Assembly: GCA_017305455.1 (NCBI GenBank)
Contig: JAFKKO010000122.1
Span: 1 to 64,000, forward strand
DNA length: 64,000 nucleotides
DNA from: Hyphomicrobiales bacterium
GTDB taxonomy: Bacteria > Pseudomonadota > Alphaproteobacteria > Rhizobiales > Xanthobacteraceae
Direction of reading: 5' to 3'
Below the pieces are notes generated by a model. The model was given only the letters and a program-made list of their open reading frames with translations, made no database searches and was not told the origin of the DNA. Position numbers and translations under genes: made by a program. How positions within the stretch are numbered: position 1 is the stretch's first letter; each line of letters opens with the position of its first letter. Shown in pieces: positions 35,384 through 44,793 of the stretch.

Positions 35384-37291
35384 ATGCCGCTGTTCGAACC
35401 GGAAGAAGCCTTCGGACAGTATTGGCACCGCCTTGTCGGCTCGTCGCGCTCCTATCCCGGTCATCCCGACGCCGCGGTCGCGCTCGATGCGCTGCGGGTG
35501 CGTCTTGGCCTGCTGTTCCGGGCCGGCGGCGGCGACGGCGCGATCCGTATCGTCGGCAGCGCGGCGACGACATCTCACCACCGGCTCAATCTGAAGCAGG
35601 CGCTCGGGCTCGGCACCGAAACGCTGGAGCGCCCCACCCTCGACTCCAGCGCGCTGCGCCTGCCCGGCCGCATCGACCTGTTTGCCGACGCAGCAGACAA
35701 CGAACGGCTTTATGAATGGCTGGCGATCTGGTTTTCCCATGCCACTCCGCCCCGGCATGACGAAGATTCGCTGCGCGACGATCTTTATCGGCTGCGCTCG
35801 GCGATGCAGATCACTCGCGCCACGCTGGCGGCATGGCCCGGCCTCATTCCGGTTTATAGTCGCCTGCGCCGCGCAACGCTGGACGAGCGTCCGCGCCGCA
35901 ATCTGCCGGATCTCGAAGGCAAAATCGAGAAAGTCATTCTTTATCTTCTCAGCGACATCACGCCGCTATCCGATCCGATCTTCGACGCCATCATGGGCGA
36001 CGACGAACTCGATGCGTCGTTCACGGCGCCGCGCGGCTACCACACCTTTCTGCCGGTGCCACTGTGGGGCGACATCAAAATCGATGCGGCAGGCGCAGCC
36101 GGCGCGGATGTGGACGAGCCCGGCGGCGATTCGATCGCGGTCGATGCCAAGCGCCGCACCGGCGTGCGCAAATCCACCGACCGCAGCGATCGCGGCGATC
36201 CGTTGATGCTGCACCGGTTCGAGACGATCTTCAGCATCGCCGAGATGATCAACGTCAACCGCGACGTCGATGACGATGACGAGGAAGGCGCGCGTCAGGC
36301 GCTCGAAGACACGCCAGAACTCACCATCGGCTCCAACAAGAAGCGGCCATCGGCACGGCTCAAGCTCGATCTCGACCTCAGCCCGCGCGAAGCGGACACC
36401 GCCGCGCTGGTCGCCGACCTGACCTATCCGGAATGGGACTGGAAGCGGCAGGTCTACCGGCCGGATTACTGCCGGGTGATCACCGGCCGCGCATCGGAGC
36501 AAGGCGAGGACTGGCCGGTGGACACCGTGACAGAGCGCAATATCCGCCACGTCCGCCGCCAGTTCGAGGCGCTGCAGCCGCGCCGCCAGACCCTCCACGC
36601 CCAACCCGATGGCGACGAGCTCGATCTGTCGATGCTGATCCGCTCGGTCGCCGATCGCCGCGCCGGCGAATCCGGCACCGAGCGCGTCTTCACCGATGTC
36701 CGTCCCGCCGCGCGCGACCTGTCGGTCGCGGTGCTGATGGACGTGTCGCTGTCCACCGACGCCTGGATGCAGGACCGGCGGGTGCTGGATGTCGAGAAAG
36801 GCGCCCTGCTCGCTTTCACCCACGGCCTCACCGCCTGCGGCGACGAGCACGCCATCTACACTTTCACGTCGCGCCGGCGCAGCAACGTCAATGTCACCAC
36901 CATCAAGGGCTTCGAGGAGACGCTCGACCAGCGCGTCGCGCGCAGGATCGCGGCGCTCAAGCCGGGGCAATACACCAGGATCGGCGCCGCCATCCGCCAT
37001 GTCACCGGCGAGCTCGCCAAGCGACCGCAGCGCCATCGCCTGCTGCTGCTGCTGACCGATGGCAAGCCGAACGATGTCGATCATTATGAGGGCCGCTACG
37101 GCATCGAGGATACGCGGATGGCGATCCGCGAGGCGCGCAAGGCCGGGCTGCGGGTGTTCGGCGTCACCATCGACGAGAACGCGCGGGATTACTTCCCGCA
37201 CATCTTCGGGCGCGGTGCCTATGCCATCGTGCGCGACATCACCCGCCTACCCGCCGCCTTGCCCGCGATCTATCGCCAGCTCACGACATAA
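35384..37291 (+). CDS. norD: NorD, VWA-domain partner of NorQ
   Basis: Cytoplasmic protein of 635 residues. A helical N-terminal region and an acidic middle (VDDDDEEGARQ) precede a C-terminal von Willebrand A domain with MIDAS motif DVSLST near residue 450 and TDGKPND. It recruits NorQ to NorB. A pair of Arg-rich linkers separates the domains. It ends the norCBQD operon. Confidence 0.95.
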   Translation: MPLFEPEEAFGQYWHRLVGSSRSYPGHPDAAVALDALRVRLGLLFRAGGGDGAIRIVGSAATTSHHRLNLKQALGLGTETLERPTLDSSALRLPGRIDLFADAADNERLYEWLAIWFSHATPPRHDEDSLRDDLYRLRSAMQITRATLAAWPGLIPVYSRLRRATLDERPRRNLPDLEGKIEKVILYLLSDITPLSDPIFDAIMGDDELDASFTAPRGYHTFLPVPLWGDIKIDAAGAAGADVDEPGGDSIAVDAKRRTGVRKSTDRSDRGDPLMLHRFETIFSIAEMINVNRDVDDDDEEGARQALEDTPELTIGSNKKRPSARLKLDLDLSPREADTAALVADLTYPEWDWKRQVYRPDYCRVITGRASEQGEDWPVDTVTERNIRHVRRQFEALQPRRQTLHAQPDGDELDLSMLIRSVADRRAGESGTERVFTDVRPAARDLSVAVLMDVSLSTDAWMQDRRVLDVEKGALLAFTHGLTACGDEHAIYTFTSRRRSNVNVTTIKGFEETLDQRVARRIAALKPGQYTRIGAAIRHVTGELAKRPQRHRLLLLLTDGKPNDVDHYEGRYGIEDTRMAIREARKAGLRVFGVTIDENARDYFPHIFGRGAYAIVRDITRLPAALPAIYRQLTT

Positions 37292-37348
37292 AGGCTGCTG
37301 GGAACGTTAAGAACGCGGTTTTGTCATAAACGCAATGATCCCATTGCG

Positions 37349-37471
37349 TCGTCCCGGCAAGCGAAGCGCAGGCCGGGACCCATAACCACCAGCCTCGCGG
37401 GACACATGTCGAAGCCGTCGATTCAAAACATCGGCAGGGAATATGGGCCCCGGCGTTCGCCGGGACGACCC
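37349..37471. repeat. Nested palindromic intergenic repeat
   Basis: Two inward-facing arms, each itself a hairpin. Left arm CGTCCCGGC...GCCGGGACCCATA (37350-37384), right arm TATGGGCCCCGGCG...CGCCGGGACGACC (37442-37471), separated by ~57 bp. This layout is typical of an abundant repeat in Bradyrhizobium and relatives. It lies between the converging norD and nirV genes and could act as a bidirectional terminator. Confidence 0.8.
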
Positions 37472-37529
37472 GATTGAGAAGAGCCGTTAACCCGATCTTT
37501 GATCGCGTTTGCACTCAACATGAAGCAAT

Positions 37530-38420
37530 TTACGAAATCCGTTCGAACGGCCTGCGCAGCCGCGAGGCGACATTCGCAAGCCACGAGCCTTCCTCCCGCA
37601 CCAGGCGGAAGCCGAGATAGTCCGGCGGCACGCCCATGCTACAACCGCCGCCGCGCGCGTCGCGGATGAAGGTGGTGGTATAGCCACGGTGCGCGCCCTG
37701 GATCACGCGAACGCCGCAGTTCACGATGCCTTCCCCGATGACGCGGTCACCCGCATCGAGGGTCTGCCGGGTGAAGCAGCTATCGGTCCATTCCCAGACA
37801 TTGCCCGAAAGATCAAGCAGACCGTGCTCGTTGGCGCCAAAACCGCCGACCGGGCGCGGTCCGCGATCAGGCAGCCGCTGACGCGACGACTGCTCCTCGT
37901 ATTTTGCCAGCCAGCGCTGACTGATATCGGTCGATTCGACATCGAGAGCATCGTCCTTCGCCCGCGATCCGGCGGCGAATACCCATTCCTCGTCGGTCGG
38001 CAGCCGCCAGACCTGTCCGGTCCTGGCCGACAACCAGCGCGCATAGGCGCTCGCATCCTCCCAGCTCACGCCGACCACCGGAACATCGGCCCGCGTCTTG
38101 CCACGCTGGCCAAGCGGACGGCAGCCGCCGTCACGCACGCAGCGGTCGAACTCGGCTTCCGTCACCTGCGCCTTCATGATGGAGAGCGGCTTCTTGCCTT
38201 TCCGCTCCAGCATCGGCGCGTTGACCGGCCGCCCCTCGCGGGTGAACTCGCCCGCGACGCGATAGCGGAAACTCTCCGGCGCCAGCCTGACGGTTTCGGA
38301 TGCAACCGCAACCTGCGCCGCATCCGGCTGAGAGCCGGTCGGCAGGCCGACAAGCGCGAGCGGCAGACACGCGCCGACACCGACAGCCAGAAGAACTTTT
38401 GCATGAAGAAACGTCATCAT
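37530..38420 (-). CDS. nirV: NirV, SUMF1-type protein linked to nirK
   Basis: Exported or membrane-anchored formylglycine-generating-enzyme-like protein of 296 residues. An N-terminal hydrophobic signal is followed by the SUMF1 fold: KAQVTEAEFDRCVRDGGC, VPVVGVSWEDASAYARWLSARTGQVWRLPTDEEWVFAA, GLLDLSGNVWEWTDSCF and the C-terminal YLGFRLVRE. NirV often follows nirK; its exact role is unclear. Confidence 0.9.
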   Translation of the reverse strand: MMTFLHAKVLLAVGVGACLPLALVGLPTGSQPDAAQVAVASETVRLAPESFRYRVAGEFTREGRPVNAPMLERKGKKPLSIMKAQVTEAEFDRCVRDGGCRPLGQRGKTRADVPVVGVSWEDASAYARWLSARTGQVWRLPTDEEWVFAAGSRAKDDALDVESTDISQRWLAKYEEQSSRQRLPDRGPRPVGGFGANEHGLLDLSGNVWEWTDSCFTRQTLDAGDRVIGEGIVNCGVRVIQGAHRGYTTTFIRDARGGGCSMGVPPDYLGFRLVREEGSWLANVASRLRRPFERIS

Positions 38421-38474
38421 GGCGGAAGCTCCCGGCCGGTGATCGCGGCACGCGCGACCACCGGGCTTTTGCCG

Positions 38475-39608
38475 TTAGTTAACCTTGGTTGCGGACGGGA
38501 CGACCGCACCCAGCTTGTCGCCGGTGCCGATCGGGCTCGGCGGCTGAACCTGCTTCATCAGGTCGTCGTTCCAGTTGCCTTCGACCTTGAAGTGCGCCGT
38601 CGCCCCGAGCTCCACCGCCTCGATCAGGTTGTGGTTGACGTAGGCATAGACGCCCGGCTGCAGGAAGGTGTAGAGCGCTGCTCCGGCCGAGCCGCCACGG
38701 ATGAACCAGGTCTCGAGGTCCTTCTCCGGCGGGTTGTTGAACTTGCCGGTCTCCCAGACATAGTCGCCATGGCCGCCGATCAGATGCGGACGGGTATCGC
38801 GATTGGCCTGCGAGTGAATGATCAGGACGCGCTCGCCGACCTTCGCCGTCAGTGCGTTCTTGCCGGTCAAGGAATCGACTCGCCCGTTGAAAACTTCGTG
38901 GGTAGGGATCAGCTTGCGCATCACCTCGACCGAGTCGGGGTAGGCCTCGCCGGGCGAAGCATAGGTCTTGTACTTACCCTCGGCATCGCGCGGAACGTAG
39001 AAGTCCTGCTCGCCGATGTAGTAGGCCTTGTCGTAGCGCAGCGCCTTGCCCTTCTCATCCTTGAGGCCGTCACGCGGCAGCACCATGATCGCGCCGTTCA
39101 TTCCCGACACGACGTGCCAGGGAATCATCGGGCCGCCCGGAGCGCAGTGATAAACGAACACGCCGGGGCGCGTCGCCTTCCAGCGCAGCACCACCTGTTC
39201 GCCGGGGTTAATCAACGTCAATCCGCCACCGCCCAGCGCGCCGGTCGAGGAATGGAAGTCGATATTGTGCTCCATGGTGTTGGTTTCGGGATTGACGAGG
39301 GTGAGCTCGACATAGTCGTTTTCGTGCACCACCATCATCGGCCCCGGCACCGAGCCATTGAACGTCATGGCGTGAATCTTGGTGCCTTCGTTATCGATCA
39401 CCCATTCCTTTTCCTGAATGGTCATCCGGAACTGGACTACGCGCGGCGCGGCCTTGGTGGCCTGCTCGTGCGGATGAATGAAGGGAGGAGCGACGAGATC
39501 GACCTTGACGCGCTGGAGCCCCGATAAATCGTCTGCCGCCAGAGCTGGAACGGCCATGAACAGCGCCGATGCAGCGGCACACATCAACACATTGCGACGA
39601 GAGAGCAT
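38475..39608 (-). CDS. nirK: NirK, copper-containing nitrite reductase
   Basis: Periplasmic enzyme of 377 residues reducing nitrite to NO, with a signal peptide ending VPALAA. Two cupredoxin domains. Type 1 Cu ligands are His114, Cys155, His165 and Met170; type 2 ligands include His119 and His154, in EHNIDFH and [20 protein letters not shown]. The arrangement fits alphaproteobacterial class I NirK. The ATG at 39608 follows GGAGG. An FNR/NnrR-type box lies upstream. Confidence 0.97.
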   Translation of the reverse strand: MLSRRNVLMCAAASALFMAVPALAADDLSGLQRVKVDLVAPPFIHPHEQATKAAPRVVQFRMTIQEKEWVIDNEGTKIHAMTFNGSVPGPMMVVHENDYVELTLVNPETNTMEHNIDFHSSTGALGGGGLTLINPGEQVVLRWKATRPGVFVYHCAPGGPMIPWHVVSGMNGAIMVLPRDGLKDEKGKALRYDKAYYIGEQDFYVPRDAEGKYKTYASPGEAYPDSVEVMRKLIPTHEVFNGRVDSLTGKNALTAKVGERVLIIHSQANRDTRPHLIGGHGDYVWETGKFNNPPEKDLETWFIRGGSAGAALYTFLQPGVYAYVNHNLIEAVELGATAHFKVEGNWNDDLMKQVQPPSPIGTGDKLGAVVPSATKVN

Positions 39609-39678
39609 AATAACCTCCACATGGAGAGCTGATTTCAAATCTCACAATTCATGATCCTCCTGCAGGCCATATGCCTCT

Positions 39679-39692
39679 TTGATTGAACACAA
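39679..39692 (-). promoter_or_regulatory. NnrR/FNR-type box of nirK
   Basis: TTGAT-TGAA-CACAA keeps the TTG-N8-CAA core. The centre at 39685.5 predicts transcription near 39644, leaving a 36-nt leader before the nirK ATG. Confidence 0.7.
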
Positions 39693-39972
39693 GGTTGTTC
39701 GATTTTTTTCGCGACGCGCAAAAATATTATGCGGCTCTTCGAACGGCACGCGATCATGACTGCCGCGAATGCCTTCCGCTCGCGCGCAACGCTTTATCGT
39801 TGGCGAAATCGCGGTGGTCATATCCGCCCGCAACTCGACAAAGAGTCGATTGAAGCAGTCGGCGCGCTCACACAGCTTGCCGCTACCGCATCAGGCGGTG
39901 CCTGCTCACCTACTTCCTCGGATTCAGAGCAACATCGCCTCTAGCGACGCCCAATGGCCGATCGTTCAGGCG

Positions 39973-39986
39973 TTGACGCACATCAA
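39973..39986 (+). promoter_or_regulatory. FNR/FixK-type box of the 129-aa unknown gene
   Basis: TTGAC-GCAC-ATCAA differs from the consensus by one base. Its centre is about 41.5 bp before a predicted start near 40021, and a TATAAA element at about 40008-40013 lies exactly where the -10 should be. Upstream of it, 39693-39972 holds only incoherent frames and no recognised gene. Confidence 0.7.
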
Positions 39987-40032
39987 GATGAAGATCGGAC
40001 GGCAATGTATAAAAGGACGAAAGAGGATATTC

Positions 40033-40422
40033 ATGATGATCGATGTCAAGGATTTAACGCCGAATTTTCGTCATGTACGCCTGCTGCTCGGACGCGAGAA
40101 AGAGCACCCCGCCGGAGAGCAGGATGAGGGCTACGATCTTCTCGTGCCGCTCGATGCCGATGGCCGTCTCGACCCTCATGAGTGGAAGACGCATCAAGCC
40201 GTCTGCCGCGTGAGGCGCTTCGACAGGCACGGCGACGTCAAAATCGGACGTCTGCGACGCAAGCCCGGCGGACAGTGGTACTTTGACTATGAAGCTGGCG
40301 AAGGCGACGACGAGCCGGGATTCCGACTCGGCGAGGAACGCTTCATCACCGGCGAATATGTATCGATCGGGCAAGGCAAAGACTACCACACCTATCGCAT
40401 CGTTCGCGTCGAGAAGCCTTAA
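40033..40422 (+). CDS. Unknown protein (129 aa) with anaerobic-type promoter
   Basis: Small soluble, highly charged protein. It reads MMIDVKDLTPNFRHVRLLLG..., then YDLLVPLDADGRLDPHEWKTHQAVCRVRRF, a central GQWYFDYEAGEGDDEPG and the C-terminal YVSIGQGKDYHTYRIVRVEKP. The beta-rich pattern suggests a small barrel, but I do not recognise the family. Tandem ATG codons follow an AGAGGA site. It diverges from nirK and has its own class II FNR/FixK box, so it is probably induced under oxygen limitation or NO. Confidence 0.8.
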   Translation: MMIDVKDLTPNFRHVRLLLGREKEHPAGEQDEGYDLLVPLDADGRLDPHEWKTHQAVCRVRRFDRHGDVKIGRLRRKPGGQWYFDYEAGEGDDEPGFRLGEERFITGEYVSIGQGKDYHTYRIVRVEKP

Positions 40423-40558
40423 TGGCGTCACACGGCTTGCCGGTCATCCGGCTTTCGTGACTGACATCACAACGCACGCTGCATTCATTTAATACCAGAG
40501 TATCGCGCGCGAAGCTCATCATTCGCGCGTCCCAAGAGAGCATCAAGGAGAGCATGAA

Positions 40559-40798
40559 TTGTCCAACACCCCCCACACGCTCCGTGACGAGTTTCCCGAC
40601 CAGATGGATACGATCCACGCCCTCAAGGTCAAGAGCCCGGAATTCGCGCAAATTCTGGAAGACTATGATCAGGTGAACGATCAGATTCATCGCGCCGAAA
40701 CCCGGCTGGAGCCGGTCAGCGAAGAAGCCGAAGCCTTGCTGCGCAAAAAGCGGCTGGCTCTGAAGGATAGAATCGTTTCGGCTTTACAAGAGGCTTGA
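40559..40798 (+). CDS. YdcH/DUF465-family small helical protein (TTG start)
   Basis: A 79-residue alpha-helical hairpin protein with HTLRDEFPDQMDTIHALKVKSPEFAQILEDYDQVNDQIHRAE and LRKKRLALKDRIVSAL, the DUF465 pattern. The start is TTG, set by AAGGAG eight bases upstream; the nearby ATG at 40554 is out of frame and too close. Function unknown. It ends at a strong terminator. Confidence 0.88.
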   Translation: MSNTPHTLRDEFPDQMDTIHALKVKSPEFAQILEDYDQVNDQIHRAETRLEPVSEEAEALLRKKRLALKDRIVSALQEA

Positions 40799-40820
40799 GC
40801 CAAAACCCATCAGCTCCATC

Positions 40821-40859
40821 AGCTCCATCGGCTTCACAGCCGATGGAGCTTTTATTTTC
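40821..40859 (+). terminator. Rho-independent terminator after the DUF465 gene
   Basis: Perfect 13-bp stem AGCTCCATCGGCT / AGCCGATGGAGCT with a 4-nt loop, followed by TTTATTTTCTT. It lies 22 bp past the stop codon. Confidence 0.93.
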
Positions 40860-40875
40860 TTGATCGGCGCCAGGA

Positions 40876-41145
40876 TCAGAAGGAGCCGGGCGGCAGGCGG
40901 TAGATATCCAGCGTCTTGGCATCGGCGACATAGAACAGCAGCAGCCCGCTCGGCGTCAGAACCCGCTGATTGTTCTCGCCCTGCGCCACATTGCCCTGCA
41001 GAATCAGGATTGTGGTGCGTCCCTTGTCGTCGCTGCCGCGAAACATCAGAAGGCCGCCGTTGATCGGCATATTGCTCGCCACCGTGTCTGGCTTGTAGCC
41101 GGCCGAAACGAAATGCGCGCGCAGAATGCTCGAATTGGAGAACAA
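40876..41145 (-). pseudogene. Probable 5'-truncated remnant of an unknown protein
   Basis: An open 89-codon frame whose coding-like part reads ILRAHFVSAGYKPDTVASN, then PINGGLLMFRGSDDKGRTTILILQGNV and LLLFYVADAKTLDIYRLPPGSF. It starts abruptly with no ribosome site, and its 5' end runs into unrelated remnant sequence on the other strand, suggesting that an N-terminal part (perhaps with a signal peptide) has been lost. The family is not recognised. Confidence 0.45.
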
Positions 41146-41335
41146 TCGGTTTCAGCAACAACACCACCAATGCCTACATTGGCAGGACACCACGATCAAC
41201 ATCTCCTCGGCACTCCTGGTGTCCGCGATCTCCGACAACACGTTCAACAGCTATTCGATCGTCGGCGCGGTCGCCGGGCTCGGCGCGGTCGCCGGCATGG
41301 CCAACGCGACCATCATCACAACACCACCGAGGCGC
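41126..41335 (+). pseudogene. Fragment of an Asn/Ser-rich unknown protein
   Basis: In two frames the DNA reads SNNTTNAYIG and then TTINISSALLVSAISDNTFNSYSIVGAVAG. The NxTNxYxG and DNTFN elements look like a repeat-containing secreted or surface protein, broken by a frameshift and truncated on both sides. It abuts the next remnant directly. Confidence 0.35.
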
Positions 41336-41359
41336 GGTCAACGGATGCCGACAGCGTCA

Positions 41360-42295
41360 CCATGGCTGCAAATATTACCGACGGATTGACGGACGGACTG
41401 TCGCAGATCGGCAATCTCCTCGTCCTCGCGCCGCAATCATATCGACCGGACGTTGCAGCAGACCCGCCTGATCGTCGGCGTTGGCTATCCGCTGGCGCTA
41501 CGCATCAACGCATTCACACATGCGCGCCTGCCGTCCGCGGACTCGAAGATCGTGATCGAACAGGCATCGTCCTTCATCAACCGGACCACGCCCGATCGCT
41601 TTGCCGCGGCCCAGACCATGCTGGGGAAAGCGCTGGCCGATCATCCCGACGACTCGACCTCAGGGCCGCGCTGGCCGCTCATCTGCTGCGAGGCATTCAG
41701 GTGGTTTGGTATCCTCCGGCGGAGGCGGAGCGCGCCGAACAGCGCGCGCTCACTGTTGAAAAGCGTCCTGAAAAGCGAGCCCGACTACATTCCCGGCCTG
41801 CAGGCCTATTGCCGATTTCTGATTACCACAAACCATTTCGCGGAAAGTCTGGTCGCCTGCGAGAAGGCCTTGAGCTTCGGTTATTGGACGGCTCCGCGCC
41901 TTCCATCTCGGCATGGCGCAATTACAACTCGGTCTGTTTGACGATGCGCTGGCGACGTTCAAGCGCGCCGATGCTTACGACACGCCGCAAGTTTCGCGAT
42001 GGACCTGGCTGCTTGGCGAGGGTTTCACCCTCGTCATCCTGCAGCACTACGAAGAAGCGATTCCCTCGCCGTGACGCCGGGCACGGGACGCACCCATATG
42101 TTTCTCGCCATCACCTATGAAGCGTTGGGCCGCCATGATGAGGCGAGAGCGGCGATCATGGAAGGAATGAAATTGCGTCCGGGAGCGACGGTCGAGAACG
42201 TCTCTCTGCCTTCCAAAAACCAGAGCGCGCGCTATCTGCCCGCCCGCGAGCGTTTCGACGCATTGCTCATCGCGGCTGGATTGCCCAAGAATTAA
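41360..42295 (+). pseudogene. Frameshifted TPR-containing regulator/cyclase-like gene
   Basis: Successive frames give pieces of one TPR protein: TDGLTDGLSQIGNLLVLA, then RINAFTHARLPSADSKIVIEQASSFINRTTPDRFAAAQTML, ALAAHLLRGIQVVWYPPAEAERAEQRA, LKSEPDYIPGLQAYCRFLITTNHFAESLVACEKALSF, LFHLGMAQLQLGLFDDALATFKRADAYDTPQVSRWTWLLG and TPGTGRTHMFLAITYEALGRHDEARAAIMEGMKLRPG. At least four frame changes separate them. The order matches C-terminal regions of CadC-like or adenylate-cyclase-like TPR regulators; the DNA-binding N-terminus is missing. Confidence 0.75.
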
Positions 42296-42327
42296 TATCA
42301 AGAATTGATATCAAGGACTGATATCAC
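42293..42327. repeat. Three tandem imperfect TGATATCA units
   Basis: Short direct repeats built on TGATATCAAGGA occur three times in a row just after the TPR remnant. They may reflect slippage or an old insertion junction. The following 200 bp to the EF-G-like gene hold nothing recognised. Confidence 0.4.
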
Positions 42328-42528
42328 CGCGCATAGAAGCATCCATTCGAACTGGCTCAACGGAAGCGGAAATTCGCGACCGTTTCGTCCGTACGCATTG
42401 CAGGTGACGCGCTCGCGCGCGCAACGCTCTGCAGCCGGCCGGCAGCGCGCTACCGGACCTCGGCGGCGACATCATCGAGGACCGGGCTTACCAGGGCTCA
42501 ATCCACTCACGCTTCAAGACATGATCGC

Positions 42529-44577
42529 CTAAGCCGCCGGCCTATGACCGGCGATGATCTGGTCCGCCGCCCGACCGGTGACTTCCGCCATGTGATCGAA
42601 TTGGCGGGTAAAGCTGCCGACGCCGGCCGTCGCCGAACGCAGCTCCACGATCAGATCGCCGATCATTGCTTCCGGCATCATCGCCCGCACCACATCCCAG
42701 CTCGACCATCCATCGCGGGTGCTGAAGCTGAGGATCTGGCCGCGCCGACCGGACACGATCGAATTGACTTTCGCGACACCATCGCTCGGGCAGACAATCT
42801 CCACGACATGGATGGGTTCGAGCAGCACCGGCGCACATTGCGGGAGCGCCTCGGTCATGCCGATCCGCGCCGCGGTACGAAACGCCTGGTCGGACGAATC
42901 GACGCTGTGATAAGAGCCGTCGGTCAGCGTGACCTCCACATCGGTCACCGGAAAACCGAGCGGACCGCGGATCAGGCCGTCGCCAACCCCCTGCCCGACT
43001 GCGCCAATGTAGTTCTTCGGGACCGCGCCACCGACGATGGTCTCACCGAACACGGTGCCCGCGCCGCGCGACAGCGGCTTAATATCCAGCACCACGTCGC
43101 CGAACTGGCCGTGACCGCCGGATTGCTTCTTGTGTCGTCCGCGCTGTGTGATCGGCTTGCGGATCGTCTCCTGATAGCCGACCGGCGGCGCATGCTGCTT
43201 CACGCTGATACCGAAGCGATCCTGCAACCGCTCCATCGCGACGCGCAGATGCATTTCACCCTGGCCCCACAGCACCATTTCATGCGTCACCGAATTGTGG
43301 ACCACGCTGAGCGAAGGATCCTCGTCCGTCAGCCGGGTTAACGCCTGTCCGAGCTTGACGTCGTCCTTGCGGTTATCCGCGATGATCGCGATCGCCAGCA
43401 CCGGCGGAGCGGGCACCACATCGACAAGGGCTGCTGGTGTGGTCTTGCCGGTGGTCAGCGTCTCGCAGGTCTTCACCGCATCGAGCTTGCCGAGCGTGAC
43501 GGTATCACCCGCCGCGGCGGAACCGCGCTTGCTGTCGGCGCCGATGTTCGTTGCAAGAATGCCGGAGATACGCCCCGCACCACCGCCTGACGACATCACG
43601 GTATCGCCGTCCGTGAACTGGCCACGCAAGACGCGCGCGAGCGACAATTTTCCTCCGTGCTGGAGATGCGTGGTTTTCATGATGTAGGCGAGCCCGGTCT
43701 TCTCTTCGGATACGCCAAGACGGCGCGCGGTGTCGGCCACGCCGGGAGCTTCATGGCGCAGCGCCTTCATCAGCCGCAGCAAACCGTTCTCGCGCGCGGC
43801 GCAGCCGAGCAGAACCGGACAGATTTGTCCTTCCCGCAATTCGCTGGCGAGATCGTCGAACACGGCGTCGCGCGGCGGCGGGATGTCTTCGAGCAGTTGC
43901 TCCAGCAGCCTGTCGTCGTGGTCCGCCAGTTTCTCCAGCATGGTGAGGCGGGCGTCCTTCCCCCGGTCGAGATCGCCCGGCTCAAGACCGATCACCTCGG
44001 AGGGCATATGCTCGCGATAGACGAAGGCGCGCTCGAGCGCGAGATCGACGAAGCCCGTGACGATGTCTCCCTTCCAGATCGGAATCTGCCGCAGCACAAG
44101 CGGTGTGCGCGACGCCGGCTGCAGCATCGCCAGCGCCTCGCCGATGCGCTGGTTGGCCTTGTCGATCTTGTTGAGGAACAGGAAACGCGGGATGCCGAGG
44201 TCTTCCAGTTCGCGCAGCACGAGTTGCAACTGCGGCAGCTTGCGCTCGTCGGCTTCGCACACGATCACCGCGGCATCGACCGCCGGCAAAGCCGCGCGCA
44301 TGTCGTGTGCGAACTCCACCGATCCGGGACAGTCGATGAAGGTGTAGCTGTCTCCCATGAAGGTGGTGGTCGCCACCGTGAGTCCCATGCTCATCTGATG
44401 CAGGCGCGCTTCCGCCGAGGAGTCCCCCACGGTGGTTCCCGCTTCGACAGTGCCTGCTTTGGGAATAGCCTCAGTCCGGGAGAGGATGGCTTCGAGCAAG
44501 GTGGTCTTGCCGCTCTGGAACGGTCCCACCAGTGCGATGCACCGGGGACCGCATGGACTTCTCACATCTTGTTCCAT
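42529..44577 (-). CDS. EF-G-like translational GTPase (EF-G2 type)
   Basis: A 682-residue EF-G paralogue with G1 GPFQSGKT (18-25), a G2-like stretch, G3 DCPGSVEF (for DxxGH) and G4 NKID, followed by domains II-V. EF-G2-type proteins bind GTP but often lack translocase activity; their role is unclear. No ribosomal genes are nearby, which fits a paralogue rather than the housekeeping EF-G. The ATG at 44577 follows AGGAG; the upstream in-frame start lies before that site. Confidence 0.88.
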   Translation of the reverse strand: MEQDVRSPCGPRCIALVGPFQSGKTTLLEAILSRTEAIPKAGTVEAGTTVGDSSAEARLHQMSMGLTVATTTFMGDSYTFIDCPGSVEFAHDMRAALPAVDAAVIVCEADERKLPQLQLVLRELEDLGIPRFLFLNKIDKANQRIGEALAMLQPASRTPLVLRQIPIWKGDIVTGFVDLALERAFVYREHMPSEVIGLEPGDLDRGKDARLTMLEKLADHDDRLLEQLLEDIPPPRDAVFDDLASELREGQICPVLLGCAARENGLLRLMKALRHEAPGVADTARRLGVSEEKTGLAYIMKTTHLQHGGKLSLARVLRGQFTDGDTVMSSGGGAGRISGILATNIGADSKRGSAAAGDTVTLGKLDAVKTCETLTTGKTTPAALVDVVPAPPVLAIAIIADNRKDDVKLGQALTRLTDEDPSLSVVHNSVTHEMVLWGQGEMHLRVAMERLQDRFGISVKQHAPPVGYQETIRKPITQRGRHKKQSGGHGQFGDVVLDIKPLSRGAGTVFGETIVGGAVPKNYIGAVGQGVGDGLIRGPLGFPVTDVEVTLTDGSYHSVDSSDQAFRTAARIGMTEALPQCAPVLLEPIHVVEIVCPSDGVAKVNSIVSGRRGQILSFSTRDGWSSWDVVRAMMPEAMIGDLIVELRSATAGVGSFTRQFDHMAEVTGRAADQIIAGHRPAA

Positions 44578-44793
44578 CTTCAGTCTCCTGTCTGAATCCG
44601 GCCGTCCGAGTGAAGTTCCGGTAGCAAGCATGCCACAGCTTCGCACTCATGGGGATGAAAAATCGACCACGGTTGCGCGCAAAAACCCGCGGCCAACAAG
44701 TCGGCGCGGGATCAGCACATTATTGTTGCTGGATCGATTTTTCCGCCATCGACCGCCTCTGCTGAGCGGCGGGCTTATCGGCCGGTTGCGTGA

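Noticed and set aside
37689..39527. A 612-codon plus-strand frame
   Set aside because: Antisense to nirV and nirK, whose copper ligands and signal peptide are intact.
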